Made by a program: the position numbers and the translations under genes
Source: JBEKYD01 sp052148435
Lineage (GTDB): Bacteria; Acidobacteriota; Terriglobia; Bryobacterales; Bryobacteraceae
NCBI GenBank assembly: GCA_052148435.1
Contig: JBKQIF010000031.1
Span: forward strand, 62,001 to 126,000
Length of the DNA stretch: 64,000 bases
Direction of reading: 5' to 3'
The notes under the pieces: generated by a model
What the model was told of the DNA's origin: nothing
Databases searched by the model: none
The model's input: only the letters and a program-made list of their open reading frames with translations
In this document: one piece after another, positions 27,002-34,994 of the stretch
Position numbering within the stretch: position 1 is the first letter of the stretch
Layout: the number at the start of each line of letters is the position of its first letter

Positions 27002-27226
27002 ATGGAAGTGCACCTCAATTCGGAAAAGGAAGCTCTACTCGCCCAAATCGCCACGCAGAGGGGGCTCAAGACGGACGAACTCGCGGAGTTTGTCCTAAGC
27101 CGTTATCTGGAGGACGATGCCCGGTTTATCGAAGCGGTGAATCTGGGATTGGCGGCTGCCGACCGTGGCGAGTTCGTAGAGCACGAAGAAGTGTGGGCTA
27201 ACGTCGAGAGAATCTTGCAATCCTGA
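27002..27226 (+). CDS. Antitoxin of a ParDE-like pair
   Basis: 74-aa ribbon-helix-helix/CopG-like antitoxin candidate: N-terminal VHLNSEKEALLAQIATQRG, then helical KTDELAEFVLSRYLEDD, and an acidic C-terminal tail suited to toxin binding. ATG 27002 is preferred over an upstream GTG-type start because the family begins there. It ends in TGATG with the toxin start, so the two are translationally coupled, the normal order for ParD-ParE. Confidence 0.72.
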   Translation: MEVHLNSEKEALLAQIATQRGLKTDELAEFVLSRYLEDDARFIEAVNLGLAAADRGEFVEHEEVWANVERILQS

Positions 27227-27501
27227 TGCGCCTGCGATGGACGGCGCCCGCAGCCAGAGACCTCTACAACATCACCCGGCATATTCGCCGCGACAATCCG
27301 AGTGCAGCCCCCGAGGTTGCAAAGACCATCTACGACGGCTGTGCCAGCTTGGAAGAATTCCCATATCGCGGCCGTAAGGGACGCATTCAAGGCACCCGCG
27401 AATTGGTCCTCGCTCCGCTTCCCTACATCGTGGTGTACCGCATCAAAGAACGGGCCGCGGAGATTGTGCGCATCTACCACGGCGCGCAAGACTGGCCATG
27501 A
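27226..27501 (+). CDS. ParE/RelE-family toxin
   Basis: 91-aa toxin of the RelE/ParE superfamily. Family landmarks: RWTAPAARDLYNITRHI (residues 4-20), EEFPYRGRKGR, and the C-terminal LPYIVVYRIKERAAEIVRIYHGAQDW, which is the conserved beta-hairpin. ParE members poison gyrase, RelE members cut mRNA on ribosomes; the lack of an obvious RelE catalytic set and the ParD-like partner favour the ParE side. Directly follows its antitoxin with a one-base overlap. Confidence 0.82.
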   Translation: MRLRWTAPAARDLYNITRHIRRDNPSAAPEVAKTIYDGCASLEEFPYRGRKGRIQGTRELVLAPLPYIVVYRIKERAAEIVRIYHGAQDWP

Positions 27502-27505
27502 GGAC

Positions 27506-27988
27506 CTATATCCTATCCGCCGCCTTCTTCGCCAGCGGTCTGAGTTTATCCAGCGTCTCTTTCCGGCCGGCGAAGTCTTCTTTTTCGGCCGAATCGGTGA
27601 CGAAGATCTGCATGAGAGTGTTGCCTTTGACGGCCACGAAGCCCGCCTTACCGGCGGAGCTTTGGGCGCTGCGCTTGATAAGTTCGGCATAGGCCACCGA
27701 GCCCATGCCTGGTTCGTCACCCGCCATGAATCCTCTTTTAGCGGACTGAGCCTTCATCCCGTCCCAAAAGTCTTTAACGGTGGGGCCGATATCGACCAGC
27801 GTAATGGTGAGACGGACGCCGCGCGCGCGCAGCGAATAGCCGCAGCCCAATGGGCCGACCTTGATCTGCAGCGCCGCGCCGCCGAGCAACTGGTTGGCTT
27901 CATCCTGGTGCACCAGATCGCAGGCGACATGACTCTGCGCCCAGATCGCGGGCACCGCAAGAGCGGAAAGAAGGATCAGTTTGGTCAT
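27506..27988 (-). CDS. Small exported protein of unknown function
   Basis: 160 aa with a signal peptide at the chosen ATG 27988 (MTKLILLSALAVPAIWAQ). The mature part has two cysteines (CDLVHQ and GPLGCGYSLR), which may pair. The frame is open further upstream, but those codons run antisense through the ParA gene. Unknown family. Convergent with the toxin gene, with stops 4 bases apart. Confidence 0.62.
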   Translation of the reverse strand: MTKLILLSALAVPAIWAQSHVACDLVHQDEANQLLGGAALQIKVGPLGCGYSLRARGVRLTITLVDIGPTVKDFWDGMKAQSAKRGFMAGDEPGMGSVAYAELIKRSAQSSAGKAGFVAVKGNTLMQIFVTDSAEKEDFAGRKETLDKLRPLAKKAADRI

Positions 27989-28067
27989 CACCCATACACG
28001 CCCGATCGGCGGGCGAAATGGCTCAAAATTCCGGCCGAGGAGGGGAAAATCGCCTATAGTACTGTTT

Positions 28068-28709
28068 ATGGCAATCATTGCCGTGAGCGGGCGGAAAGGT
28101 GGCGTAGGAAAGTCCACCGTGGCTGGCAATCTGGCAGGCGAGTTCGCTGCCAGGGGCCGCAGCGTATTGGTATTGGACGCCGATCCGCAACACAGCATGG
28201 CGGCGTGGGCCGGCGAGGGCCAGGGGCTGCTCTCGCGCGCGGTGGAAAAAGTGGCGCCCACCGACGACCTGCGGGCGCGGGCGCGGCAGGCGGACAAAGA
28301 AACCGACGTGGTGTTGATCGACACGCCGCCGGGCTACCCCGAGATCGCCTACCAGGCGGCGCTGGCGGCCGACCTGGTGCTGCTGCCCTGCGGGCCGTCG
28401 CCGCTCGACCTGTTTGCCTTGAAGGAAGCGCTGTCGCTGGCGCTGAAGGCGCGGGCGGAACGGCGCTCGAAGAAGCCGCGCGTGCGTTTCGTGCCTTCCA
28501 GAGTCGTCATGAGCACGAACCTGGGGCGGGCGCTGGCGTCGTCGTTGGAGGACATGGGCAAAAAGGTTCTGCCGCCCATCTGCCAAAGGGTAGTGGTGGC
28601 GGAAGCGGTGGCGCACGGGTTGACCGTGGCGGAGTACGCACCGGGCTCGCCGGCTCACGAAGAGTTCCGCGCGCTGGCCAAGGCGGTGGAAAAGATTTTG
28701 GACCGGTGA
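28068..28709 (+). CDS. ParA-family ATPase (orphan)
   Basis: 213-aa deviant Walker-type ATPase: KGGVGKST (residues 10-17), switch I DADPQHS, switch II IDTPPG. Such proteins position plasmids, chromosomes, flagella or other cargo on nucleoid or membrane; MipZ/ParC-type relatives are about this length. No ParB or parS-like site was found beside it, so the cargo is unknown. The ATG at 28068 matches the family N-terminus (MAIIAVSGRKGG); an upstream frame to 27981 is not homologous. Followed after 56 bases by the DAHP synthase gene. Confidence 0.87.
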   Translation: MAIIAVSGRKGGVGKSTVAGNLAGEFAARGRSVLVLDADPQHSMAAWAGEGQGLLSRAVEKVAPTDDLRARARQADKETDVVLIDTPPGYPEIAYQAALAADLVLLPCGPSPLDLFALKEALSLALKARAERRSKKPRVRFVPSRVVMSTNLGRALASSLEDMGKKVLPPICQRVVVAEAVAHGLTVAEYAPGSPAHEEFRALAKAVEKILDR

Positions 28710-28765
28710 ATCCAAGCCCACGGTGGCTATGTTTCTTTTTGCCTTGTTCTGCTACCGTAAACTGC

Positions 28766-30133
28766 ATGCCGATCTCCAGCCTTCCGCCGAGATCCGAATG
28801 GACGCCGCGCTCCTGGCGCGGACGTGAAACGCTGCAGCAGCCGGATTACCCGGATCCGGCGGCGGTGGAGCGGGTGTTGGAGGAATTGCGCCTGCTGCCG
28901 CCGCTGGTGACCAGTTGGGAGATTCTGCTGCTGCGGGAGGAACTGGCCGAGGCGGCGCGCGGGGAACGCTTCATCCTGCACGGTGGGGATTGCGCGGAGC
29001 GGTTCGCGGATTGCCAGTCGCCGCGCATCGCCAACCTGCTCAAGGTCTTGCTGCAGATGAGCCTGGTGCTGGTGGTGGGCGCAAAGCGGCCGGTGACGCG
29101 CATCGGGCGCTTCGCCGGGCAGTATGCCAAACCGCGCTCTTCGAACCGCGAAACGCGCGACGGGGTGGCGCTCCCGGCCTACCGCGGCGACCTGATCAAC
29201 CGCTCCGAGTTTACGGCCGAAGGCAGGACGCCGGACCCGCAATTCCTGCTGCGCGGCTACGAGCGGTCCGCGCTGACGCTGAACTTCATCCGGGCGCTGA
29301 TCAAGGGCGGATTTGCCGACCTGCACCATCCGGAATACTTCGACCTGGATTGGGCCGCGCAATCGCCGCTGGCGGCCGAGTACCATCGCACGGTGGAGAC
29401 CATCGGCGAATCGCTGCGCTTCATGGAACACGTGCTGGGAGTGCGGGCCGGAGAAACCGACCGCATCAACTTCTTCACCTCCCACGAAGCGCTGCACCTG
29501 GCCTACGAAGAAGCGCAGACCCGCCAGGTGCCGCGCCGCGAGGGCTGGTTCAACCTGGGGACACACTTCCCCTGGGTGGGCTTGCGTACCAACCATCCGG
29601 CCGGCGCGCACATCGAGTACCTGCGCGGCATTGCGAATCCGGTCGGCATCAAAGTGGGCGCCGCGACCACGCGCGAGCAGGTGGCCCGCTGGTTCGAGGC
29701 GCTCGATCCCGAGCGAACTCCGGGGCGGCTCGCGTTGATTCACCGCTTCGGCACGAAAAAGATCGCCGACGGGCTGCCGGCCTTGATCGAAGCGGCGCGG
29801 GCGGAAGGCGGCCGGGCGGCATGGATTTGCGACGCCGTGCACGGCAACACCGAAACCACCTCCAGCGGAGTCAAGACCCGGCGCTTCGAGGATATCTATC
29901 GCGAGGTGGAGCAGGCTTTCGAAATCCACCGATCTTTCGGCCAGCAGCTTGGCGGCGTGCATATCGAGCTGACGGGCGAAAACGTGACCGAGTGCATCGG
30001 CGGCGCGAGCGTTCCCACCGAGAGCCACCTGTCGCGGGCCTATGAGACCGAAGTCGATCCGCGCCTGAACTACGAACAATCGCTGGAGCTGGCCTTTCTG
30101 ATTGCCAGAAAGATGAAGACCGACGGCTCGTAA
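28766..30133 (+). CDS. 3-deoxy-7-phosphoheptulonate synthase, class II
   Basis: First enzyme of the shikimate pathway (PEP + erythrose-4-phosphate to DAHP), plant/mycobacterial class II type, 455 aa, full length. Landmarks: PDPAAVERVLEELRLLPPLV, GGDCAERF (manganese-binding Cys), RIGRFAGQYAKPRS, EALHLAYEE, HFPWVGLRTNHP, KVGAATTREQ, HRFGTKKIADGLP, DAVHGNTE, and ENVTECIGG. Start ATG 28766 gives the family N-terminus; the frame is open far upstream (to 27302), but that part is antisense/out of phase with other genes. Confidence 0.93.
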   Translation: MPISSLPPRSEWTPRSWRGRETLQQPDYPDPAAVERVLEELRLLPPLVTSWEILLLREELAEAARGERFILHGGDCAERFADCQSPRIANLLKVLLQMSLVLVVGAKRPVTRIGRFAGQYAKPRSSNRETRDGVALPAYRGDLINRSEFTAEGRTPDPQFLLRGYERSALTLNFIRALIKGGFADLHHPEYFDLDWAAQSPLAAEYHRTVETIGESLRFMEHVLGVRAGETDRINFFTSHEALHLAYEEAQTRQVPRREGWFNLGTHFPWVGLRTNHPAGAHIEYLRGIANPVGIKVGAATTREQVARWFEALDPERTPGRLALIHRFGTKKIADGLPALIEAARAEGGRAAWICDAVHGNTETTSSGVKTRRFEDIYREVEQAFEIHRSFGQQLGGVHIELTGENVTECIGGASVPTESHLSRAYETEVDPRLNYEQSLELAFLIARKMKTDGS

Positions 30134-30163
30134 AGCCGATAGCTGACCGCTGAAAGCTGTTTT

Positions 30164-31144
30164 ATGTACACACCTGGTTCGTTTTCAACCGCGTTGTTGA
30201 TGACCATCCTAACTGCCGTGTTCTGGGGGTCATGGGCCAATACCTACAAGGGCACGAGGCGGTATCCCTTTGAGCTGTTCTATTGGGACTACATTATCGG
30301 CGTGCTGATCTGCGCCTTGGCGTTCGCCTTCACGCTGGGCAGCTCGGGCGGCGCGGGCGAGAGCTTCATGGCGAACCTGCGGGCGACCGACACATCGAAC
30401 ATCGCCCTGGCGGCGGTCGCGGGTATCATCTTTAATGCCGCCAACCTGCTGCTGGTGGCGGGGATCGATATCGCCGGCCTGGCTATCGCGTTCCCCATCG
30501 CTATCGGCATCGCCGTGGTGGAGGGCGTCTTATTGAGCTACGCTTTGCAGCCGAAGGGTAACCCGGCTTACCTCGGCGCGGGGCTGGTGCTGGCGGTGGC
30601 GGCGATTTTGTTCGATGCGGCGGCCTATCGGCGGCTCACCGGGACGGGCGCGGCGGTGTCGCGTAAGGGGATTATCGTCAATGTCGTTTCCGGGGTGCTG
30701 ATGGGCGCCTTCGCCCCGTTTGTCACCCGGTCCATGACAGCCGGCCATGCCATGACGCCCTACGGCGTGGCGGTGCTCTTCGCGGCCGGCGCGTTCGCTT
30801 GCTGCTTCGTAGTGAACATTTACTTCATGAAGCATCCGCTGGCCGGCCCGCCGGTGACATTTGCCGGTTTTCCGGGAGCTGGAGCCCGCAATCATCTGCT
30901 GGGTGTCGCGGGCGGAATCCTGTGGAGCTGCGGCATGTGCCTGAATTTCGCCGCGGCCGGGTTGGTTGGGGTGCCGATTTCTTACGCGATCGGGCAATCG
31001 GCTCCCATGATCGCCGCATTATGGGGCGTGCTGGTATGGAAGGAATTCGCGGGAGCGGACCGGAAGGCGTGGACTTTTCTCAAGCTCATGTTCGCGTCGT
31101 ACCTCGCCGCCATCGGCCTGATCGCGCTGGCCTACAACGCCTGA
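30164..31144 (+). CDS. DMT-superfamily permease, GRP/RhaT/ureide-permease-like
   Basis: 326-aa membrane protein with about ten hydrophobic helices arranged as two homologous halves. The N-terminal WGSWANTYKGTRRYPFELFYWDY is characteristic of the GRP sugar/ureide-permease branch of the drug/metabolite transporter superfamily. Sugar (glucose or rhamnose) or purine-derivative uptake are the family precedents; nothing local decides between them. A half-copy of an AGCTGA repeat lies in the 30 bases before its ATG. Confidence 0.8.
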   Translation: MYTPGSFSTALLMTILTAVFWGSWANTYKGTRRYPFELFYWDYIIGVLICALAFAFTLGSSGGAGESFMANLRATDTSNIALAAVAGIIFNAANLLLVAGIDIAGLAIAFPIAIGIAVVEGVLLSYALQPKGNPAYLGAGLVLAVAAILFDAAAYRRLTGTGAAVSRKGIIVNVVSGVLMGAFAPFVTRSMTAGHAMTPYGVAVLFAAGAFACCFVVNIYFMKHPLAGPPVTFAGFPGAGARNHLLGVAGGILWSCGMCLNFAAAGLVGVPISYAIGQSAPMIAALWGVLVWKEFAGADRKAWTFLKLMFASYLAAIGLIALAYNA

Positions 31145-31150
31145 CTTACC

Positions 31151-31177
31151 GTGGCGCACGCACTCTTGCGTGCCGCG
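31151..31177. repeat. GTGGCGCACGCAC repeat, partial copy
   Basis: GTGGCGCACGCACTCTTGCG followed by TGCCGCG, the same opening as the palindromic element at 34403 and, inverted, at 40089-40107. It stands directly after the permease stop codon and may act as its 3' end. Confidence 0.55.
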
Positions 31178-31246
31178 CCGGTTCCCCGAACTCCCGATCC
31201 CGTGGAATTTGGGTTGAGCCAGGGTTCGGTGATCCCGAGGTGGGAC

Positions 31247-31318
31247 AGACCATCGTCTTTCGTGGTCTGTCAGGCGCCAGGTCACAACCGCTTGACAGAC
31301 GACCAAAAACGATGGTCT
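31247..31318. repeat. Long inverted repeat (26-base arms)
   Basis: Arms 31247-31272 (AGACCATCGTCTTTCG...) and 31293-31318 (...AACGATGGTCT) pair with only a few mismatches across a 20-base spacer. Lies in the non-coding gap between the permease and the P-loop kinase gene; a strong RNA hairpin on either strand, or the ends of a small mobile element. Confidence 0.6.
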
Positions 31319-31402
31319 GCTCCACCTGGTCCCCGTCAGTTGGGTCAACCAATCTTCCTCAATATCTGGAAAATGCCGGTGACATCAGCGGCACAGCCGC
31401 CG

Positions 31403-31894
31403 TCAGCGCAGGTAATCTTCCACCTGGCGCAGGCAGTCTTCGGGGGAAAACTCGCCGGTTTCGAGGAGCAGACCCTGGCCGGTGTAAGGGTGTTGGTGCG
31501 CGCGCTCGGCGACCTCGGGTTCATTCAGGTCGGCGCGTTCCGCATCGTATCCGCGAATCCTCTGCCGCGCGCTGGCGGTTTCCGGCGCGACATGGCATTC
31601 GATCCATTTGAGACGCGCGCCGCCGGCGGCCACGGCACGCGCCAGATCGTCGCGGTCTCCAAGCTGCCTATAGGGGGCGTCGAGGATGACGCTCCGTCCG
31701 GCGCGCGCCAGCAATTCCGCGGCAAAGTGCATGGCGCGATAGGCTGCGTGCCGGTCGGCTTCGGTGTGCGTGCCGGGCAGGATGCGCTGCCGGGTCGCAT
31801 CCATGGATAAGTGCTCCCAGCCGTGGCGGCGCGCCAGTTCGGCGGCCAGCGTGCTTTTGCCCGAACAAGGCGGACCGGTAAAAACGATCAGCAT
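31403..31894 (-). CDS. P-loop kinase-like ATPase
   Basis: 163 aa. Starts MLIVFTGPPCSGKST, a Walker A motif (GPPCSGKS, residues 7-14) at the very N-terminus, then SMDATRQRIL and ILDAPY, typical of small P-loop kinases of the gluconate/shikimate/AAA_33 type; the substrate is unknown. The ATG at 31894 is 17 bases after the stop of the 5'-nucleotidase gene on the same strand, so co-transcription is likely. An upstream frame to 31942 overlaps that gene and lacks similarity. Confidence 0.78.
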   Translation of the reverse strand: MLIVFTGPPCSGKSTLAAELARRHGWEHLSMDATRQRILPGTHTEADRHAAYRAMHFAAELLARAGRSVILDAPYRQLGDRDDLARAVAAGGARLKWIECHVAPETASARQRIRGYDAERADLNEPEVAERAHQHPYTGQGLLLETGEFSPEDCLRQVEDYLR

Positions 31895-31911
31895 CGGCCC
31901 GGCGTGCGCCA

Positions 31912-33381
31912 CTACTCGACTACTTTCTGCTTGCGGAACCAATCGATCAGTATGTCGCGCAGCAAGCCGACATCGTTGGGGAACTCCAGACCCGTGGTGC
32001 GCAGGTTCTCGGCGGTATTCTGGTTGGCGGCGGTGAAATCGGTAACGGCGAGAGTGTATTCACGATCCGGCTCGACGGCGATTCCGCCCAAAACCACCGG
32101 CGGCAAATCGCGGCCTTTGAAGGCGCCCACCACCACGCGATTGTCGAACGGCATGATGTTCCAGACGTTCCGCTCCAGCAACTGGCCCGCGGGCAGTATG
32201 TCGCGCACTCCGCCCCGGTTGACGAAGGCGAAATTAGCGCCGGTTTGCTCGCGAATCGCCCGCTCCATCAAGACCTTGATCTCATCCCTCGTGTTGAAAC
32301 TGCGCCGCGCAATGGCCAGCGGCCGATCGACGCGCGCCTTCACCTGGTCTTCCCAGTATTGGACCCGCTCGGCCACGTCCGGCGCCTGCGGCGTGCCGGC
32401 CGCGATGGGAACGATTTTCCATTTCCAGGATACCGGCGCTTTCTTTTCGGTATCGATCTCGAGATCCAGCTGTCCCAACTCCTCGGTGTAACTCTTCACC
32501 CGCACCATGATGCGGCCATCGACCACGCGCGGCTCGGCGATACCGGTGTGAATATGGCCGGAAACCAGCACGGCCACCTGAGGCACCTGCTCCAGCACGG
32601 CGGTCTCTTCGCGGCCATCGATATGAGCGAGCAGTACGACCAGGTCGGATTGGGGGCGCAACTCGGCCGCATAGCGGCGCGCGGTCTCGACCACGGAAAC
32701 GGCGTGCCATTCGCCCAACGCCTTCGGAAAGGTGAGCGTGGGCAGCGTCTCGGTCATGGCGCCGATCACCGCCACGCGCAGGCCGTTCACCTGCAGGATG
32801 ACGTAGGGCTTGGCGAACGCCTGGCCGTCTTTGCCCACCATATTGGCGCTGACCATGGGGTAGTTGACGATGGAGATGAACTTGCGGGTTTGCATCCAGC
32901 CGTAATCGAAATCGTGATTGCCGATGGTGGCGGCGTCGATCCCCAGCAGATTCGAAAGCTCGAACACCGGCAGGCCCTGAAAGATGGTGGAGACCGGGGT
33001 GCCCTGCGCCAGGTCGCCGGCGTTCAGCAGGATGCACGCGGCGCAGCCATCGCGCTCCCGCCGGATCACCGTGGCCAGCGCGGCAAATCCGCCCTCGCCG
33101 TTATCGAGCGGCGAGAGGTGGGCGTGGATGTCATTGATGTGCAGAATGGTGAGCGGGCGAACCTCGCCGCTCAATTGGCAGGCGGCGGCCAGTAGCAGCA
33201 GGGCAATGGAGCATGCTTTTCCCAGTCCGGTGGGGCCGACCCCCGGGTCCGCGCGGGTCCGCCTGGGCCCGCTTTCCTGTCGAAACGTCAGGCGCTTGTC
33301 ATCGGCGATAAGCCGGCCGGGGGGCCGGCTGCGGACCGGAGGGTCCGCCCCACCAAAATAATTTCGCGTCACTCGAATCAT
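31912..33381 (-). CDS. Exported 5'-nucleotidase/metallophosphatase
   Basis: Two-domain UshA-like periplasmic nucleotidase. Calcineurin-like metal sites: LHINDIHAHLSP, LNAGDLAQGTP, GNHDFDYGW, HIDGREE, and SGHIHTG. The C-terminal nucleotide-specificity domain holds FVNRGGVRDIL and WNIMPFDN. A hydrophobic export segment (SIALLLLAAACQLSG, about 33226-33180) has no start codon of normal type close before it; the only ATG upstream is at 33381, with a palindromic repeat (33229-33354) between it and the export segment. Either translation starts at a rare codon near 33231 or the repeat now encodes an N-terminal tail. Divergent from the isomerase gene, 13 bases between ATGs. Confidence 0.8.
   Translation of the reverse strand: MIRVTRNYFGGADPPVRSRPPGRLIADDKRLTFRQESGPRRTRADPGVGPTGLGKACSIALLLLAAACQLSGEVRPLTILHINDIHAHLSPLDNGEGGFAALATVIRRERDGCAACILLNAGDLAQGTPVSTIFQGLPVFELSNLLGIDAATIGNHDFDYGWMQTRKFISIVNYPMVSANMVGKDGQAFAKPYVILQVNGLRVAVIGAMTETLPTLTFPKALGEWHAVSVVETARRYAAELRPQSDLVVLLAHIDGREETAVLEQVPQVAVLVSGHIHTGIAEPRVVDGRIMVRVKSYTEELGQLDLEIDTEKKAPVSWKWKIVPIAAGTPQAPDVAERVQYWEDQVKARVDRPLAIARRSFNTRDEIKVLMERAIREQTGANFAFVNRGGVRDILPAGQLLERNVWNIMPFDNRVVVGAFKGRDLPPVVLGGIAVEPDREYTLAVTDFTAANQNTAENLRTTGLEFPNDVGLLRDILIDWFRKQKVVE
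33229..33354. repeat. Palindromic intergenic repeat (GGCGGACC family), second copy
   Basis: Outer arms GGTGGGGC (33229-33236) and GCCCCACC (33347-33354); inside are hairpins AGCCGGCC-gggg-GGCCGGCT (33311-33330) and GCGGACC/GGTCCGC (33331-33348). Related to 2924-2977. It lies in the leader of the 5'-nucleotidase gene. Confidence 0.6.
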
Positions 33382-33394
33382 TCTATCCCGTGCG

Positions 33395-34393
33395 ATGATG
33401 AGATTTCCCATGGGGCAAGAGGAGCAGGAGTGGCTGGCGGCGGCGCGGGAGGCGCTCGAAATCGAAGCGGGCGCGGTTGCGGCCGCGGCGGCGCGCTTAG
33501 GCGATGAATTGATTCGCGCCGTGGATCTGATTGTCGGCCATCCCGGCAAGGTCGTGGTCACCGGCATCGGCAAGTCGGGGCACGTGGCGCGCAGCCTCGT
33601 GGCGACCTTGTGCAGCACCGGCACCGCCGCCGTGTTTCTGCATCCGGCCGAAGCGGCGCACGGCGATCTGGGCGTCTACACGCCGGGCGACCCGACCGTG
33701 CTGATTTCGAAAAACGGGGCGTCTTCCGAGTTACAGGATCTGATTCCGCTGCTGCGCGACTTCCGTTCGCCGCTGATTGGAATTCTGGGCAGCGCGTCTT
33801 CGCCGGTGGCGGCGCGGGTGGACGTGCTGCTGGATGCCTCGGTGGAGCGCGAGGCCGACCCCAACAACCTGGCGCCCACGGCCAGTGCCGTCGCCGCGCT
33901 GGCCGTTGGCCACGCGCTGGCCGTCGCGCTGATGCGGGCGCGGCGCTTCACCGCCGCAGAATTCGGCCGCTACCACCCCGGCGGGCAGTTGGGACGCAAC
34001 CTGCGTCTTTCGGTGGGCAAGACCATGCACCCGGTGGCGGAGGCCGCCGTGGTGACGCCGGAAACCAGGTTGAAAGAGGTGATCGTCGCGATGACGCGGC
34101 GGCCGTTGGGCGGCGCGCTGGTGGTGACGCCCGATGGCGCGCTGGCCGGGCTGCTCACCGATGGCGACCTGCGCCGCGCTCTGACCACTCACGACGATAT
34201 CCGCACCCTGAGCGCCGGCGACGTCATGACCGGGACGCCGGTCTCGATTGGGCCCGAAGCCAGCCTGGCCGAGGCGCTCGACCGCATGGAGCGCCGCCCC
34301 TCACAGCTTTCCGTGCTGCCGGTGGTAGACCCTAACGGCCGCGCCCTGGGATTGCTGCGCCTGCACGACGTGTACCTGGGCACGCGGCGATAA
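33395..34393 (+). CDS. kdsD: D-arabinose-5-phosphate isomerase (KpsF/GutQ/KdsD family)
   Basis: Converts ribulose-5-phosphate to arabinose-5-phosphate for Kdo and lipopolysaccharide synthesis. 332 aa: SIS domain (about 40-190) with the sugar-phosphate loop VTGIGKSGHVARS, HGDLG and SKNGASSEL, catalytic HPGGQLG (about 193), then two CBS domains (about 208-325) with LLTDGDLRRAL. ATGs at 33395, 33398 and 33410 are all possible; none has a strong Shine-Dalgarno. Usual LPS genes (kdsA, kdsC, lpt) are not next to it. Confidence 0.92.
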   Translation: MMRFPMGQEEQEWLAAAREALEIEAGAVAAAAARLGDELIRAVDLIVGHPGKVVVTGIGKSGHVARSLVATLCSTGTAAVFLHPAEAAHGDLGVYTPGDPTVLISKNGASSELQDLIPLLRDFRSPLIGILGSASSPVAARVDVLLDASVEREADPNNLAPTASAVAALAVGHALAVALMRARRFTAAEFGRYHPGGQLGRNLRLSVGKTMHPVAEAAVVTPETRLKEVIVAMTRRPLGGALVVTPDGALAGLLTDGDLRRALTTHDDIRTLSAGDVMTGTPVSIGPEASLAEALDRMERRPSQLSVLPVVDPNGRALGLLRLHDVYLGTRR

Positions 34394-34402
34394 GCTGCTA
34401 CC

Positions 34403-34521
34403 GTGGCGCACGCACTTTTGCGTGCCGCGTCGAGTCTCTACTCGACGCCTCTTCGCCTTGTGGTTGTGGCAGCGGGCGTCGGCACGAGTGCCGACGCGGC
34501 ACCGAAGAGTACGTGCGCCAC
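34403..34521. repeat. Palindromic repeat element with nested hairpins
   Basis: Near-perfect 119-base palindrome in the gap after kdsD. Outer ends GTGGCGCAC and GTGCGCCAC; internal hairpins GCGTCGAG-tctcta-CTCGACGC (34427-34448) and GCGTCGGCAC-ga-GTGCCGACGC (34476-34497). Parts recur at 31151-31177 and, inverted, at 40050-40107. Looks like a REP/MITE-type element; may also end transcription of kdsD and the opposing OsmC gene. Confidence 0.7.
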
Positions 34522-34544
34522 ATTTGCCCGTCAGCAGTTCTAGG

Positions 34545-34994
34545 CTACGCGCCGGACTTTCCGGTGCCGGCGGGCACCAGCGTGGCATTCAAAGTGATAT
34601 TGGTGTGGTACAGCTTCGACACCGGGCATCCCGCTTTGGCGGCGGCGGTAGCTTTTTCGAAGGCTTCCTTGGTGGCGCCAGGGACGGTGGCCGTCAATTC
34701 CAGGTGGCTTTCGGTAATGGCGAAGCCGCCATCCTTCTGTTCCAGCGAGATGGTGCAGGTAGTTTCCAGGCTGTCGGCCTTTAGCCCGGCCTCTCCCAGT
34801 TGCGCCGACAGCGCCATGGTAAAGCAGCCGGCGTGAGCGGCGGCGAGCAGTTCTTCGGGGTTGGTGCCCTTGCCTTCCGCAAACCGCGCGTGGAAAGAAT
34901 AAGGAGTCTGGGACAGAGTTCCGCTGTCGACCGTCAGGGCTCCGGACCCAGTCTTGAGATCTCCCTGCCACTTCGCGCTTCCAGTTCGTTTCAT
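34545..34994 (-). CDS. OsmC-family peroxiredoxin-like protein
   Basis: Thiol peroxidase of the OsmC/Ohr superfamily, 149 aa, standard length. Both conserved cysteines are present: HAGCFTMALS (about 57) and AKAGCPVSKLY (about 122), with NPEELLAAAHAGC as family signature. OsmC members reduce organic or inorganic hydroperoxides during osmotic or oxidative stress. ATG 34994 has a weak Shine-Dalgarno. Confidence 0.9.
   Translation of the reverse strand: MKRTGSAKWQGDLKTGSGALTVDSGTLSQTPYSFHARFAEGKGTNPEELLAAAHAGCFTMALSAQLGEAGLKADSLETTCTISLEQKDGGFAITESHLELTATVPGATKEAFEKATAAAKAGCPVSKLYHTNITLNATLVPAGTGKSGA

Noticed and set aside
27302..30133. A single 943-codon open frame
   Set aside because: Only the part from 28766 is similar to DAHP synthase; the rest runs out of phase through the toxin gene and the ParA gene and antisense to the small exported gene.
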